Shown here piece by piece: positions 7,026 to 15,155 of a stretch of 28,306 nt of DNA. Made by a program: the position numbers and the translations under genes. Each line of letters opens with the position of its first letter. The stretch's first letter is position 1. The stretch covers positions 1-28,306 of the forward strand of contig DASYAE010000114.1 of NCBI GenBank assembly GCA_036501535.1, written 5' to 3'. This DNA is from DASYAE01 sp036501535 (lineage in GTDB: Bacteria; Actinomycetota; Actinomycetes; Streptomycetales; Catenulisporaceae). Below the pieces are notes generated by a model that saw only the letters and a list, made by a program, of their open reading frames with translations, was not told the DNA's origin and searched no databases.

Positions 7026-7735
7026 TGAAAGCGGGAGCGGTGTCGAGAACGGGTCAGGACACAGCCGAGCGGACGGAGCCGGGCCGGCCGGAGCCGGTTC
7101 TCGACGCGATCCGCGATGCCATCACCGGCGGCGAGTTCGCGCCGAACCAGCGGCTGGTCGAGGCGGAGCTCTCCGAGCAGTTCGGGGCGAGCCGGGCCAG
7201 CGTGCGCAACGCGCTGCTGCACCTGGCCAGCGAGGGGCTGGTCGAGCGGATCCAGAACCGCGGCGCGCGGGTGCGCGCGATCTCGGTGGCGGAGGCGATC
7301 GAGATCACCGAGGTCCGGATGGTCGTGGAAGGGCTCTGCGCGGCCAAGGCGGCCGAGCGGGTCACCGAGGCGGACCGGCGGGCGCTGCGCGAGCTCGGCG
7401 GGCAGATGAAGACCGCGGTGGCCGCCGGGGACGTGCTCGGCTACTCGGACCTCAACCGGCGGCTGCACGCGCTGATCCGGACCCTGAGCGGCCAGGAGAC
7501 CGCGCGCAGCGTCCTGGAGCGGCTGCGGCTGCAGAACGTGCGCCACCAGTTCCGGCTGGCGATGCACCCGGGCCGGCCGAGCGTCTCGCTGCCGCAGCAC
7601 CTGGAGATCATCGAAGCGCTCTGCGGCGGCGACGCGGACGCGGCGGAGGCGGCCGTGCGCCGGCATCTGCGCAGCGTCATCGACGCGCTGCCCGAGGTGG
7701 AGGACTCCCGGACGAAACGGTTCGACGTGCTCTGA
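7025..7735 (+). CDS. GntR family regulator, FCD (FadR/VanR) subfamily
   Basis: 236 residues with an N-terminal winged helix-turn-helix (about 24-85, including AELSEQFGASRASVRNALLH and the wing RIQNRGARV). The all-helical FCD ligand domain has family metal-site residues visible as DLNRRLH (Asp-x4-His type), PQHLEII and RRHLRSV. FCD regulators usually sense organic acids and repress catabolic genes by binding TTGT-ACAA palindromes. Two such palindromes lie upstream of the MFS gene and of the ring-cleavage operon, so it is the best local candidate for their repressor. The start is uncertain. GTG 7025 has no clear ribosome binding site, while GTG 7040 has GGGAG immediately before it but closely spaced. 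Confidence 0.9.
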   Translation: MKAGAVSRTGQDTAERTEPGRPEPVLDAIRDAITGGEFAPNQRLVEAELSEQFGASRASVRNALLHLASEGLVERIQNRGARVRAISVAEAIEITEVRMVVEGLCAAKAAERVTEADRRALRELGGQMKTAVAAGDVLGYSDLNRRLHALIRTLSGQETARSVLERLRLQNVRHQFRLAMHPGRPSVSLPQHLEIIEALCGGDADAAEAAVRRHLRSVIDALPEVEDSRTKRFDVL

Positions 7736-7825
7736 AGCGCTCTCCCGCTCCCGTCCGGCCGCGGTTCTTGATCGCGTAGAGTGCGGCGCGTCATCCGTGC
7801 CATCCCGTCCGAGAAGCGAGGCGCC

Positions 7826-8134
7826 GTGATCGTCGAGCACGCGGAGTTCACCATCACCCCGGGCCGCGAGGCCGAGTTCGAAGAGGCCTTCGTGCGCGGC
7901 CACCGGTTCATCGCGCAGTCCCCCGGCTACCTGTGGGGCCGGCTCGTGCGCCAGGTCGAGCAGCCGAACCGCTACCTGCTGCTGGTCGGCTGGGAGAGCG
8001 TGGAGGCGCATACGGTGGAGTTCCGCGGCTCTGCGCTGTTCACGCAGTGGCGCGGCGAGGTCGGCGCGTTCTTCGCTGAGCCCGCGGTGGTGACGCACTA
8101 CTCAGGAGACCTCGAGGCCGCAGCCCTGAAATAG
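7826..8134 (+). CDS. ABM-domain (antibiotic biosynthesis monooxygenase-like) protein
   Basis: 102-residue single-domain protein with the dimeric alpha-beta barrel pattern of ABM/YgiN-like proteins: EHAEFTITPGREAEFEEAF, a central GYLWGRL strand, YLLLVGWESVEAHTVEFRGS and FAEPAVVTHY near the end. Family members include quinol or haem monooxygenases and many proteins of unknown role, and no catalytic residue can be assigned. GTG 7826 is chosen because AAGCGAGG lies just upstream. The longer in-frame extension to 7781 has unlikely codon content. It follows the GntR gene and precedes the flavin oxidase, so it may be an accessory of the aromatic pathway, for example handling a quinone. Confidence 0.75.
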   Translation: MIVEHAEFTITPGREAEFEEAFVRGHRFIAQSPGYLWGRLVRQVEQPNRYLLLVGWESVEAHTVEFRGSALFTQWRGEVGAFFAEPAVVTHYSGDLEAAALK

Positions 8135-8188
8135 CGGCGCCGGCTTCGAAGAGCGGCGCGACGCGGTACGGAAGGGTGCGATGACCAG

Positions 8189-9382
8189 GTGACCCGGCGG
8201 ATCGGCGTGATCGGGGCGGGCATCGTCGGGCTGGCCGTCGCCCGGCGGCTGGCCGAGGCGTGCGGCGGCGAGGTCACGGTCCTGGAGAAGGAAGACGACA
8301 TCGCGCTGCACCAGACGGGCCACAACTCCGGCGTTGTGCACGCGGGCGTGTATTACAAGCCGGGTTCGCTCAAGGCGACGCTGTGCCGTCGCGGCGTGGG
8401 CCTGTTGCGCGAGTTCTGCGAGCAGCACGCGATCGAGTACCGCGAGCTGGGCAAGGTCGTGGTGGCGCGCGACGAGGTCGAGGTCGAGCGGCTGCGCGAG
8501 TTGGAGACGCGGTCGCGGGCGAACGGCGTGCCGGGGATCCGCTGGCTGGATCAGGCGGCGCTGACCGAGATCGAGCCGAACGTGCGCGGCGCGGCCGCGC
8601 TGTACTCGCCGACCACCGCCATCGTGGACTTCCGGCAGGTGGCGCGCGCGATGGCGGACGACCTGCAGGCGCACGGCGGGCGGCTGCTCACGGGCCGAGC
8701 CGTGACGAAGATCGAGCCCGCCGGCGCTGAGGGCGTCGCCGTGTCCTGCGGTGACGAGCGCCATCTCGTCGACTCCCTGGTGATCTGCGCCGGCCTGCAG
8801 TCGGACCTCGTGGCGCGGCTCGCCGGGGACGGGCCGGGCCCGGCGATCGTGCCGTTCCGCGGCGAGTACCACCGGCTCGCAGCGGGCCGCACGGACATGG
8901 TGCGCGGCCTGGTCTATCCGGTGCCTGATCCGGCGTATCCGTTCCTCGGCGTGCATATCACGCCGCGCATCGACGGCACCGTGGACGTAGGGCCCAACGC
9001 AGTGTTCGCGCTCGCACGCGAGGGTTATCGCCGCCGCGATGTCAACGTACGCGACCTCGCGCAGTCTCTGGCGTGGCCGGGCACGCGGCGCCTGTTCCGT
9101 GCGCATTGGCGTATGGGCGTGCGCGAGATGCGCGGCTCGCTCTCGCGCCGGGCCTTCGCCGCGGCCGCCCGCGACTACCTGCCCGACCTGACCGTCGCCG
9201 ACCTGGTCCCCGCGTCAGCGGGGGTGCGCGCGCAGGCCGTGGACCGCGACGGATCGCTCGTCGACGACTTCCGCATCAGCACCCTCGGTCCGGTCACTGC
9301 GGTGCGCAACGCGCCGTCGCCCGCGGCGACCTCCAGCCTGGCCATTGCCGAGTACGTCGTCGATCGGTTGGCCGACCGCTGA
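8189..9382 (+). CDS. lhgO: L-2-hydroxyglutarate oxidase-like FAD enzyme
   Basis: 397-residue DAO-family flavoprotein. The FAD-binding GAGIVG fingerprint is at residues 9-14, and the LhgO-characteristic HQTGHNSGVVHAGVYY segment lies in about residues 42-58. The family's C-terminal SRRAF...RAQAVDRDG...DDF region is also present. LhgO oxidises L-2-hydroxyglutarate to 2-oxoglutarate and passes electrons to oxygen or quinones. GTG 8189 is the start. ATG 8181 is out of frame and closes after three codons. Its position at the end of the ring-cleavage locus raises the possibility that it repairs or oxidises a related 2-hydroxy-diacid, but a housekeeping role is equally possible. The stop codon lies inside an 18-bp terminator stem. 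Confidence 0.8.
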   Translation: MTRRIGVIGAGIVGLAVARRLAEACGGEVTVLEKEDDIALHQTGHNSGVVHAGVYYKPGSLKATLCRRGVGLLREFCEQHAIEYRELGKVVVARDEVEVERLRELETRSRANGVPGIRWLDQAALTEIEPNVRGAAALYSPTTAIVDFRQVARAMADDLQAHGGRLLTGRAVTKIEPAGAEGVAVSCGDERHLVDSLVICAGLQSDLVARLAGDGPGPAIVPFRGEYHRLAAGRTDMVRGLVYPVPDPAYPFLGVHITPRIDGTVDVGPNAVFALAREGYRRRDVNVRDLAQSLAWPGTRRLFRAHWRMGVREMRGSLSRRAFAAAARDYLPDLTVADLVPASAGVRAQAVDRDGSLVDDFRISTLGPVTAVRNAPSPAATSSLAIAEYVVDRLADR

Positions 9383-9421
9383 CCGCGCTGTCTCCTGCTG
9401 GGGCAGCGCGGTCAGCGGTCG
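9373..9421. terminator. Bidirectional terminator between lhgO and GH12 gene
   Basis: Arms 9373-9390 and 9404-9421 are perfect 18-bp complements with a 13-nt loop. The left arm contains the lhgO stop codon (9380-9382). The minus-strand cellulase gene ends at 9444, so the hairpin serves both converging transcripts. Confidence 0.85.
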
Positions 9422-9443
9422 ACCGGCGAAGCGCCTGGCGCGG

Positions 9444-10541
9444 CTAGGTACAGCTCACGCTCGTCGGCGCGCCGCTCGTCCCGTTGGCGGTGAAGCCCAC
9501 GTCGACCGAGGCTCCCGGCTCGATGGTCCCGTTGGACGGCGTGTTCGTCACGGACACACCCGCGCCGGACTGCGTGTACGTGCCGTTCCACAGGCTCAGG
9601 ATCTGCTGGCTGCCGGGGAAGGTCCAGCCCAGCGTCCAGCCGTTGACCGGGCTGTTGCCGGTGTCGGTCACGGCGACCTGCCCCTGGAAGCCGCCGGGCC
9701 AGGACGAGGTGACCGAGTACGTGCCCGTGCACGAGGCCGGGGCCGGGGCGGCGCCGTTGACGTCCACCGAGAAGGAGTTGGTGGCCAGGCCCGCGCCGCC
9801 CTGCCAGAGCTCGAAGCCCGCCTCGATGTCGATGAGGTACCACGAGCTCTTGGTGTAGCCGCGGCCGACCGCGTCCGCGGCCAGCGGGCCGAGGTCGAGG
9901 CCGCTGACCGACGTGGTGCCGGTGGTCATGGTGTAGGAGACGGTGTCGAACGAGCCCTGCGACCCCTCCCACACGTTGTAGCTGCGCCCGCCGATGCTGA
10001 CGTTGGTGGCGACCTCGGAGCCGAACGGCTGAACGGGGCCGTTGTGGTTGAGCCACACCATCAGCTCAGTGCCGTTGGGCTGGCCGGTGGTGGTCGGGGT
10101 CTGGTTGAACCAGATGTCGTACGCGACGTCGTAGTCGTTGCTGCCGCCCGGCTGGCTGGTGCTCCAGCTGGTGGTGACCTTGCCGCCGCCGACCAGGCTG
10201 GAGACCGGGACCGGGGTCGCGGTCAGCCCGCCGGAGGTGCAGTTGCCCCAGTGGCAGCCCTGGTAGATGGACGGATAGCCGCCGGGCGCGCCGTTCGTCG
10301 CGTTGCTGATCGCCGAGTTGGCGATCGTGAAGCCGGCGCTCCCGGTCGTGGTGACGCACTCGGACGCGCCTGATCCCCATTCGTTGTTCTGCACGGTGTA
10401 TACGCCGCCGGCGACCGGCGTGCTCTGCATCTGGCACAGCTGCGTGGTGGCCGCCTGCGCGCTCATCGGCGCCAGCGCCGCCGAGCCCCCGCTTATCAGC
10501 ACGGCGATCGCGAGACCGGCCACTGCCCTACTCCAGGCCAC
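9444..10541 (-). CDS. Secreted GH12 endoglucanase with C-terminal CBM2
   Basis: 365 residues. A signal peptide covers about 1-30 (hydrophobic core, cleavage likely at SAQA-A). The GH12 domain follows (about 32-255) with nucleophile Glu159 in TELMVWLNH and acid/base Glu244 in EAGFELWQGG. A short Ala/Pro linker leads to a family 2 cellulose-binding module (about 267-365) that starts and ends with Cys and has surface Trp residues (SSWPGGF, NGWTLGWTF, LSLWNG). It should hydrolyse beta-1,4-glucan or xyloglucan outside the cell. The start GTG at 10541 has AAGGAGG seven bases upstream, and the longer open frame to 10697 lacks signal-peptide logic. The linker is shorter than the usual Pro/Thr/Ser-rich one. 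Transcribed away from the PQQ-like gene at 10866. Confidence 0.93.
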   Translation of the reverse strand: MAWSRAVAGLAIAVLISGGSAALAPMSAQAATTQLCQMQSTPVAGGVYTVQNNEWGSGASECVTTTGSAGFTIANSAISNATNGAPGGYPSIYQGCHWGNCTSGGLTATPVPVSSLVGGGKVTTSWSTSQPGGSNDYDVAYDIWFNQTPTTTGQPNGTELMVWLNHNGPVQPFGSEVATNVSIGGRSYNVWEGSQGSFDTVSYTMTTGTTSVSGLDLGPLAADAVGRGYTKSSWYLIDIEAGFELWQGGAGLATNSFSVDVNGAAPAPASCTGTYSVTSSWPGGFQGQVAVTDTGNSPVNGWTLGWTFPGSQQILSLWNGTYTQSGAGVSVTNTPSNGTIEPGASVDVGFTANGTSGAPTSVSCT

Positions 10542-10865
10542 GACAGGACCTCCTTGCGTGTCGAAGTCGGCGTCAAGGTACGTCCGGAGCGGTCCGGCAG
10601 CCAGCGGACGCGCATCGTGGCCGGGGATGCAGCAGGTCGCAGCTGAAAGGTTCATCCACCCTGGCCGGCCGGAAACTTTCACCTCGTCGCAGGCCACGGG
10701 ATCGCGCGACCGCGCAGGTGATCAGGGGTCTTCGGAAGAACCCGGCCGGGCCGGGCTTGGCGGGGACTGCCGTGCTTCCCCTACTTTGACCGGGGCCGTC
10801 CGCCGCCCGGAGATCCGGTCCGGCGCCCGGCCGGGTCCACAAGCGCGAAGCGAGGTTTGCCGGGC
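10542..10865. promoter_or_regulatory. Divergent intergenic region with GAAA/TTTC elements
   Basis: This 324-bp spacer between two divergent secreted-protein genes contains GAAACTTTC at 10672-10680 and GAAAGGTTC at 10645-10653, about 105-140 bases upstream of the cellulase start. From memory, GAAA-N-TTTC elements have been described upstream of Streptomyces hemicellulase genes, so these are candidate sugar-responsive operators. No consensus promoter was picked out with confidence. Confidence 0.4.
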
Positions 10866-12242
10866 ATGAGGAGAATCGTTTTACGGACAGTCGTGGCGGC
10901 GGCCCTGTTCGCCGCCTGCGCCGCAGTGACCGGCACCGGTTCGGCGGCGTTCGGCGCGATCGGAGCCGTGAGGCCCCTCGGGCAGGTCACGCCCGGGGAC
11001 TGGCCCACCTACCACCTCAACAACGAGCGCGACGGGGACCAGAGCAGGCTCGACCCCCTCTCCACGCTGTCGCTGCAGTGGACCGCGGCGCTCGACGGGG
11101 CGGTGTACGGCGAGCCGCTGATGGTCGGCGGCCGGATCTACGCGGCCACCGAGAACGACACGGTCTACGCGCTGAACCGCGCGACCGGAGCGGTCATCTG
11201 GTCGACCCACCTCGGCTCGCCGGAACCGCTCTCGGACCTGCCCTGCGGCGACATCGATCCGCTGGGCATCACCAGCACGATGGTGTACGACCCGGACACC
11301 AACCGGCTGTTCGCCGTCGCGGAGATGCTCGGCGGTACGCACACGCTGGTGGGTATCAACGCTGACACCGGGGCGGTCGAGGTGCAGACCGCGGTCGAGC
11401 CTCCGGTAGGCACCCCGATCGCGCACCAGCAGCGCGGCGCCCTGACTCTGCTGAATGGACGTATCTACATCCCGTATGGCGGGCTGCTCGGCGACTGCTC
11501 CGACTACATCGGCCAGGTGGTCTCGGTGACCACGGCCGGCTCGGACCTCGAGAGCTACGCGGTGCCGACCGCCCGCGAGGGCGGCATCTGGGGGACCGGC
11601 GGCGGCGTCGTGGACGCCAGCGGAAACCTGCTGTACGCGGTCGGCAACGGCGCGTCCGAGACGGCCGGAGCCGCCTACGACGGCAGCGACTCGGTGATCG
11701 AGCTCTCGCCGGGCCTGCAGCTGGTCGACTCCTTCTCCCCGACCGACTGGGCCACCCAGAACGCCGGCGACGCGGACCTCGGGTCGATGAGCCCTGCGCT
11801 GGTCGGCGGGTACATCTACACGGACGGCAAGGCCGGCACCGGCTACGTCCTGCAGCCGGGCCACCTCGGCGGCATCGGCGGGCAGATCGCCGAGCTGAAC
11901 GAGAACTGCCAGGCGTTCGGCGGCAGCGCCGTCGTCGGCAGCACGATCTACCTGCCCTGTTCAACCGGTCCGGAGGCGGTGTCCATCGGCGCAAGCGGCA
12001 CGCCGCAGCAGCTGTGGAAGTCGACGCTCCCGGCGGTCGGCTCCCCCGTGGTCGGCGGCGGCGCAGTGTGGGCGGTCAACTACTTCGCCGGCGAGCTCTA
12101 CGCGCTCGACCCGAGCACCGGGGTGGCGCTGCAGCAGATCTACCTCGGCAGCGACGCGCCGAACTTCGTCTCGCCCACGCTGGTCGGCAACCAGGTGTTC
12201 GTGGGCACCGACACCGGCGTCGCCGCCGTCAGCGGGGCGTGA
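10866..12242 (+). CDS. Secreted PQQ-like beta-propeller repeat protein
   Basis: 458 residues. The N-terminal signal peptide is about 1-32 (MRRIVLRTVVAAALFAACAA). The rest is a beta-propeller built of PQQ/quinoprotein-like repeats of the type GEPLMVGGRIYAATENDTVYALNRATGAVIW, with later blades at GSPVVGGGAVWAVNYFAGELYALD and SPTLVGNQVFVGTDTGV. The catalytic residues of alcohol quinoproteins cannot be seen, so a binding or scaffold role is as likely as catalysis. ATG 10866 has GCGAGG upstream, and TTG 10857 is too close to it. Codon 6 is TTA (10881-10883), the rarest Leu codon in such genomes and a possible bldA checkpoint. Transcribed divergently from the cellulase, with no clear pathway link. 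Confidence 0.85.
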   Translation: MRRIVLRTVVAAALFAACAAVTGTGSAAFGAIGAVRPLGQVTPGDWPTYHLNNERDGDQSRLDPLSTLSLQWTAALDGAVYGEPLMVGGRIYAATENDTVYALNRATGAVIWSTHLGSPEPLSDLPCGDIDPLGITSTMVYDPDTNRLFAVAEMLGGTHTLVGINADTGAVEVQTAVEPPVGTPIAHQQRGALTLLNGRIYIPYGGLLGDCSDYIGQVVSVTTAGSDLESYAVPTAREGGIWGTGGGVVDASGNLLYAVGNGASETAGAAYDGSDSVIELSPGLQLVDSFSPTDWATQNAGDADLGSMSPALVGGYIYTDGKAGTGYVLQPGHLGGIGGQIAELNENCQAFGGSAVVGSTIYLPCSTGPEAVSIGASGTPQQLWKSTLPAVGSPVVGGGAVWAVNYFAGELYALDPSTGVALQQIYLGSDAPNFVSPTLVGNQVFVGTDTGVAAVSGA

Positions 12243-12317
12243 CCCGCGAGGTGCCGCGGGGACGGGGAATAGGCTCGTCCTCGCGACACCCCTGCGAGCA
12301 GCCTGCTGGAGCACCAC

Positions 12318-12725
12318 GTGACCATCATCAAAGCGGCCGCCGTCCCCCGGCTCGACCGCGGCGGCAGCGTCGAGACGATCCCGCTGATCACCCGGTCCTC
12401 CGCGGCCGAGAAGACCACGCTGACCTCGGGGATCAGCACGTATCCGGCGGGCACGGGGGTACTGCTGCACACGCACAACTGCGTGGAGCACGTCACGCTG
12501 CTCGCGGGGGCCGGCGAGGTCGAGATCGACGGCGAGGTCACCGCAGTGGAGCGGTTCGACACGACGTACATCGAGGCCGGGGTCCCGCACGCGTTCCGCA
12601 ACACGGGTGACGTGCCGATGACGATCCTGTGGGTCTACGGCTCCGGATACGTCACCCGGACGTTCGTCGCGACCGGCCGGACGGTGGAGCACCTCTCCCC
12701 CGACGACCAGATGGTCACCGACTGA
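12318..12725 (+). CDS. Small cupin-domain protein
   Basis: 135 residues, one cupin_2-type beta-barrel. Cupin motif 1 is visible as HTHNCVEHVTLLAGAGEVEIDG (two His, then a Glu-His pair) and motif 2 as PHAFRNTGDVP, which together supply the usual 3-His/1-Glu metal site. Function cannot be read from this: cupins include dioxygenases, isomerases and ligand sensors. The start is GTG 12318. A TAGGCT-like -10 near 12270 is possible. The gene is convergent with the kinase gene, and its stop codon lies inside a 9-bp hairpin. Not obviously connected to the ring-cleavage operon 5 kb upstream. Confidence 0.8.
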   Translation: MTIIKAAAVPRLDRGGSVETIPLITRSSAAEKTTLTSGISTYPAGTGVLLHTHNCVEHVTLLAGAGEVEIDGEVTAVERFDTTYIEAGVPHAFRNTGDVPMTILWVYGSGYVTRTFVATGRTVEHLSPDDQMVTD

Positions 12726-12746
12726 CGGGCGCGGATGGCCCGTCAG
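12722..12746. terminator. Bidirectional hairpin covering both stop codons
   Basis: Arms 12722-12730 and 12738-12746 pair perfectly over 9 bp with a 7-nt loop. The left arm contains the cupin stop (12723-12725) and the right arm the kinase stop (12743-12745), so the two convergent genes share one short terminator. Confidence 0.75.
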
Positions 12747-14872
12747 GTGACGACGCGCCAGAAGGTCGCGCCGTCGCCGGTCGCGGTCACCACGGACTTC
12801 CCGCTGGCGGTGAACAAGGCCGGGCCGTTGTAGTCGCCGGTCGTCGCGAAGTCGCCGAAGTCGGCGAGCAGTACCGGGCGCGCGGGCTCGGCGACGTCCC
12901 ACAGCCGCATCGCGAGGGACCAGGCGATCACGAGCTGTTCACCGCTCGGGCTGAACGCGGCCCAGGCCTTGCCGTGGTCGGTGTCGTCCTTGGCCGGGCG
13001 GAATACGTACGCGCGCTTGTACGTGCCGAAGGAAGGCGTGCTCCAGAGTGTGACGTCGCCGGTCGTGTCTGTGGTGACGAGGGTCCCGCCGGTCGCGCCA
13101 AAGGCGAGCGAGGCCACGTAATGGCCCTCGGCGACGGCCTGGAACCGGGCGCCGGCCTGTGCCCCGCTGAGGTCCCAGAGCTTGACCTCGCCGGTCATGT
13201 CGCTGGCCGCTAGGTGCTTGCCGTCGGAGCTGTACGCGACGGCCGTGGCGGTCCCGTCGACGGCGTAGGAGCCGGTCGTGCTCGCGGAGGGATGCGCGGC
13301 CGCGCGGATCTCGATGCCGCCGGACGTGTCCCCGACGGCGATGTGCGCGCCGTCCGGGCTGAAGGCCAGGCAGCTCGGTGCGCCCTCCTTCGGGGCGGGC
13401 AGGGTCGCCTCGAGCGCGGGCGCGGTCGGCACGGCGACGTTCCACAGGGTCGGGCCGGGCGAGGTGCAGACGGCCAGCAGCTTCGCGTCGCGGCTGAAGG
13501 CGAGCGGGCCGAGCGGGCCGCTCGCGCCGGGGACTGTGGCCGACCGGGCCGGCTGGCCGAGCTGCGCGATGTCCCAGAGGGAGACCACGCCGCTGATGTC
13601 CGCGCAGGCGATCGTGAATCCGTCCGGGCTCACCGCGAGCGCGGTGACCGATCCGCCGGCCGGCGTGGTGACGTGGGAGACCTGCTGGACGGAGGTCCCT
13701 GCCGCGGACGCGGGCGCCGAGCCCGGGGTCCGCGACACGGCGGCGCCGCCGGTCGCCGGCTTCGCAGGGCCGGAACCGTGCAGCGTCTCGTACAGCGCCG
13801 CGCCGATTCCGGCGGCGGCCAGCGGGCCGCCGATCGCCGCCGCGGTCAGCAGTCTGCGGCGGCTGATGCGGCCGGGCCGGGCCGTCGTGTCAGCAGCCTG
13901 ACTGGTGACGGTGGTCGTCGAGCCGACCTCGTCGACCGGCGTGGCGGGCGGTTCGTCCAGTTCCGCGTCCCGGGCCGTTGGCTGCGCCGGGACCTGGGTC
14001 TGCGTCGGCGGCTCTTCCGGGACGAGTGTCCGCGTCGGCGGCTGCGCGGCGATCACCTCGGGGCGTGCCAGGATCGCCTCGGGCGTCGGCCGCTGCGCAG
14101 GGTCCTTGTTCAGGCAGTCGGCGATCAGGGCCCGCAGCCCGGGGTCGGCGACCGCGTCGAGCCGCGGCTCCTCGTGCGCGATGCGGAACAGCAGCGTCGG
14201 GACCGGCCCGCGGCCGAACGCGCCGACGCCGGTCGCGGCGAAGCAGAGCACGGAGCCGAGCGCGAAGACGTCCCCGGCCGGCCCGACGACGCCGTCGGTC
14301 AGCTGCTCCGGCGCGAGGTAGCCGACCGACCCGATCAGCATGCCGGGCACGGTCAGCGCGGCCCCGGTGCCCTCGCCGCCGTCCGGCTCGACCGCGCGGG
14401 CGATGCCGAAGTCGATGACCCGCGGGCCGTCCTCGGCCAGCAGGATGTTCGAGGGCTTCAGGTCCCGGTGCATCAGGCCGGCGCGGTGGATCGAGGCCAG
14501 CGCCTCGGCCAGGCCGGCCGCCAGTCCCAGCACGAGCGGCGCGGGGATCGGCCCGCGGTCGGCGACCACCTTGTAGAGCGAGGGCCCGTCGACGTAGCCG
14601 GTCGCCAGCCAGGGCGTCGGCGCGCCCGGATCCGCGTCGATGACGGGCGCGGTGAAGGCGCCGCTGATCTTGCGCGCGATCGCCGCCTCGCGCCGGAACC
14701 GGTCCCGGAAGCCCGGATCCGCCAGCAGCTGCTCGCGCACCACCTTCACCGCGGCCAGCCGCCCGCCGGGCGAGCGGCCGAGGTAGACCTGCCCCATCCC
14801 GCCCTCGCCGAGCCGGCCGAGCAGCGTGTATCCGCCGATCCGGGACGGGTCGCCCTCCCCGAGCGGTTCCAC
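12743..14872 (-). CDS. Transmembrane Ser/Thr protein kinase with WD40 propeller
   Basis: 709 residues. The kinase domain (about 14-275) is complete: glycine loop LGEGGMGQVYLG (21-32), Lys43, HRDLKPSN with Asp137 and Asn142, DFG with Asp154, and a GSVGYLAPEQ activation segment. A Pro/Thr-rich juxtamembrane linker leads to one membrane segment preceded by RISRRRLL (about 338-368). The C-terminal half has about seven WD40-like repeats (for example VTALAVSPDGFTIACADISG...LWDI) that should form an extracytoplasmic or surface-exposed propeller. It is likely a receptor-type Hanks kinase sensing a ligand or protein partner. GTG 14872 has GGAGG ten bases upstream, and GTG 14893 is an in-frame alternative. 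It is divergent from the secreted-protein gene at 15156, a possible ligand or target by location only. Confidence 0.93.
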   Translation of the reverse strand: MEPLGEGDPSRIGGYTLLGRLGEGGMGQVYLGRSPGGRLAAVKVVREQLLADPGFRDRFRREAAIARKISGAFTAPVIDADPGAPTPWLATGYVDGPSLYKVVADRGPIPAPLVLGLAAGLAEALASIHRAGLMHRDLKPSNILLAEDGPRVIDFGIARAVEPDGGEGTGAALTVPGMLIGSVGYLAPEQLTDGVVGPAGDVFALGSVLCFAATGVGAFGRGPVPTLLFRIAHEEPRLDAVADPGLRALIADCLNKDPAQRPTPEAILARPEVIAAQPPTRTLVPEEPPTQTQVPAQPTARDAELDEPPATPVDEVGSTTTVTSQAADTTARPGRISRRRLLTAAAIGGPLAAAGIGAALYETLHGSGPAKPATGGAAVSRTPGSAPASAAGTSVQQVSHVTTPAGGSVTALAVSPDGFTIACADISGVVSLWDIAQLGQPARSATVPGASGPLGPLAFSRDAKLLAVCTSPGPTLWNVAVPTAPALEATLPAPKEGAPSCLAFSPDGAHIAVGDTSGGIEIRAAAHPSASTTGSYAVDGTATAVAYSSDGKHLAASDMTGEVKLWDLSGAQAGARFQAVAEGHYVASLAFGATGGTLVTTDTTGDVTLWSTPSFGTYKRAYVFRPAKDDTDHGKAWAAFSPSGEQLVIAWSLAMRLWDVAEPARPVLLADFGDFATTGDYNGPALFTASGKSVVTATGDGATFWRVVT

Positions 14873-15045
14873 CCGCGCCTCACCTCCGACCACCCGCTGC
14901 CGCCGCCGCGGCGCCCGTCGCGCCGCCGCTGTAGTGGAGGATATTCGCGGGCGGGTTCCGCGCGCGCGGGCCCTCGCCGGCCGCTCCCGGAAGTCGTCCC
15001 GCGCCCGTGACGCCTGGACCGGCGCGGTGGCGGGATTACGCCATG

Positions 15046-15064
15046 GCGGGATCCCGCTAGCGGG
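15046..15064. promoter_or_regulatory. Overlapping palindromes in the divergent kinase/secreted-protein spacer
   Basis: Two perfect 12-bp palindromes overlap: GCGGGATCCCGC (15046-15057) and CCCGCTAGCGGG (15053-15064). The 283-bp spacer 14873-15155 holds the promoters of two divergent genes, so this could be an operator acting on either. It lies about 90 bases before GTG 15156. GC-rich palindromes arise easily in this genome, so confidence is modest. Confidence 0.4.
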
Positions 15065-15155
15065 CCGCCCTTTCCGATCGCCTCTCTCTTCATCACCATA
15101 CGAATTCGACCGGGTGCTGCCACCCGGCGGGTGAAGAAGCGAAAGAGGTACCCCC

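Noticed and set aside
4703..8098. Long minus-strand frames of 582 and 514 codons opposite the aromatic operon
   Set aside because: They are shadows of well-recognised plus-strand genes, have low-complexity His/Arg/Asp-rich products and no domain motifs.
12629..15010. Plus-strand frames (194 and 598 codons) across the kinase gene
   Set aside because: They oppose a complete kinase-WD40 gene with all catalytic motifs and encode Gly/Arg-rich low-complexity sequence.
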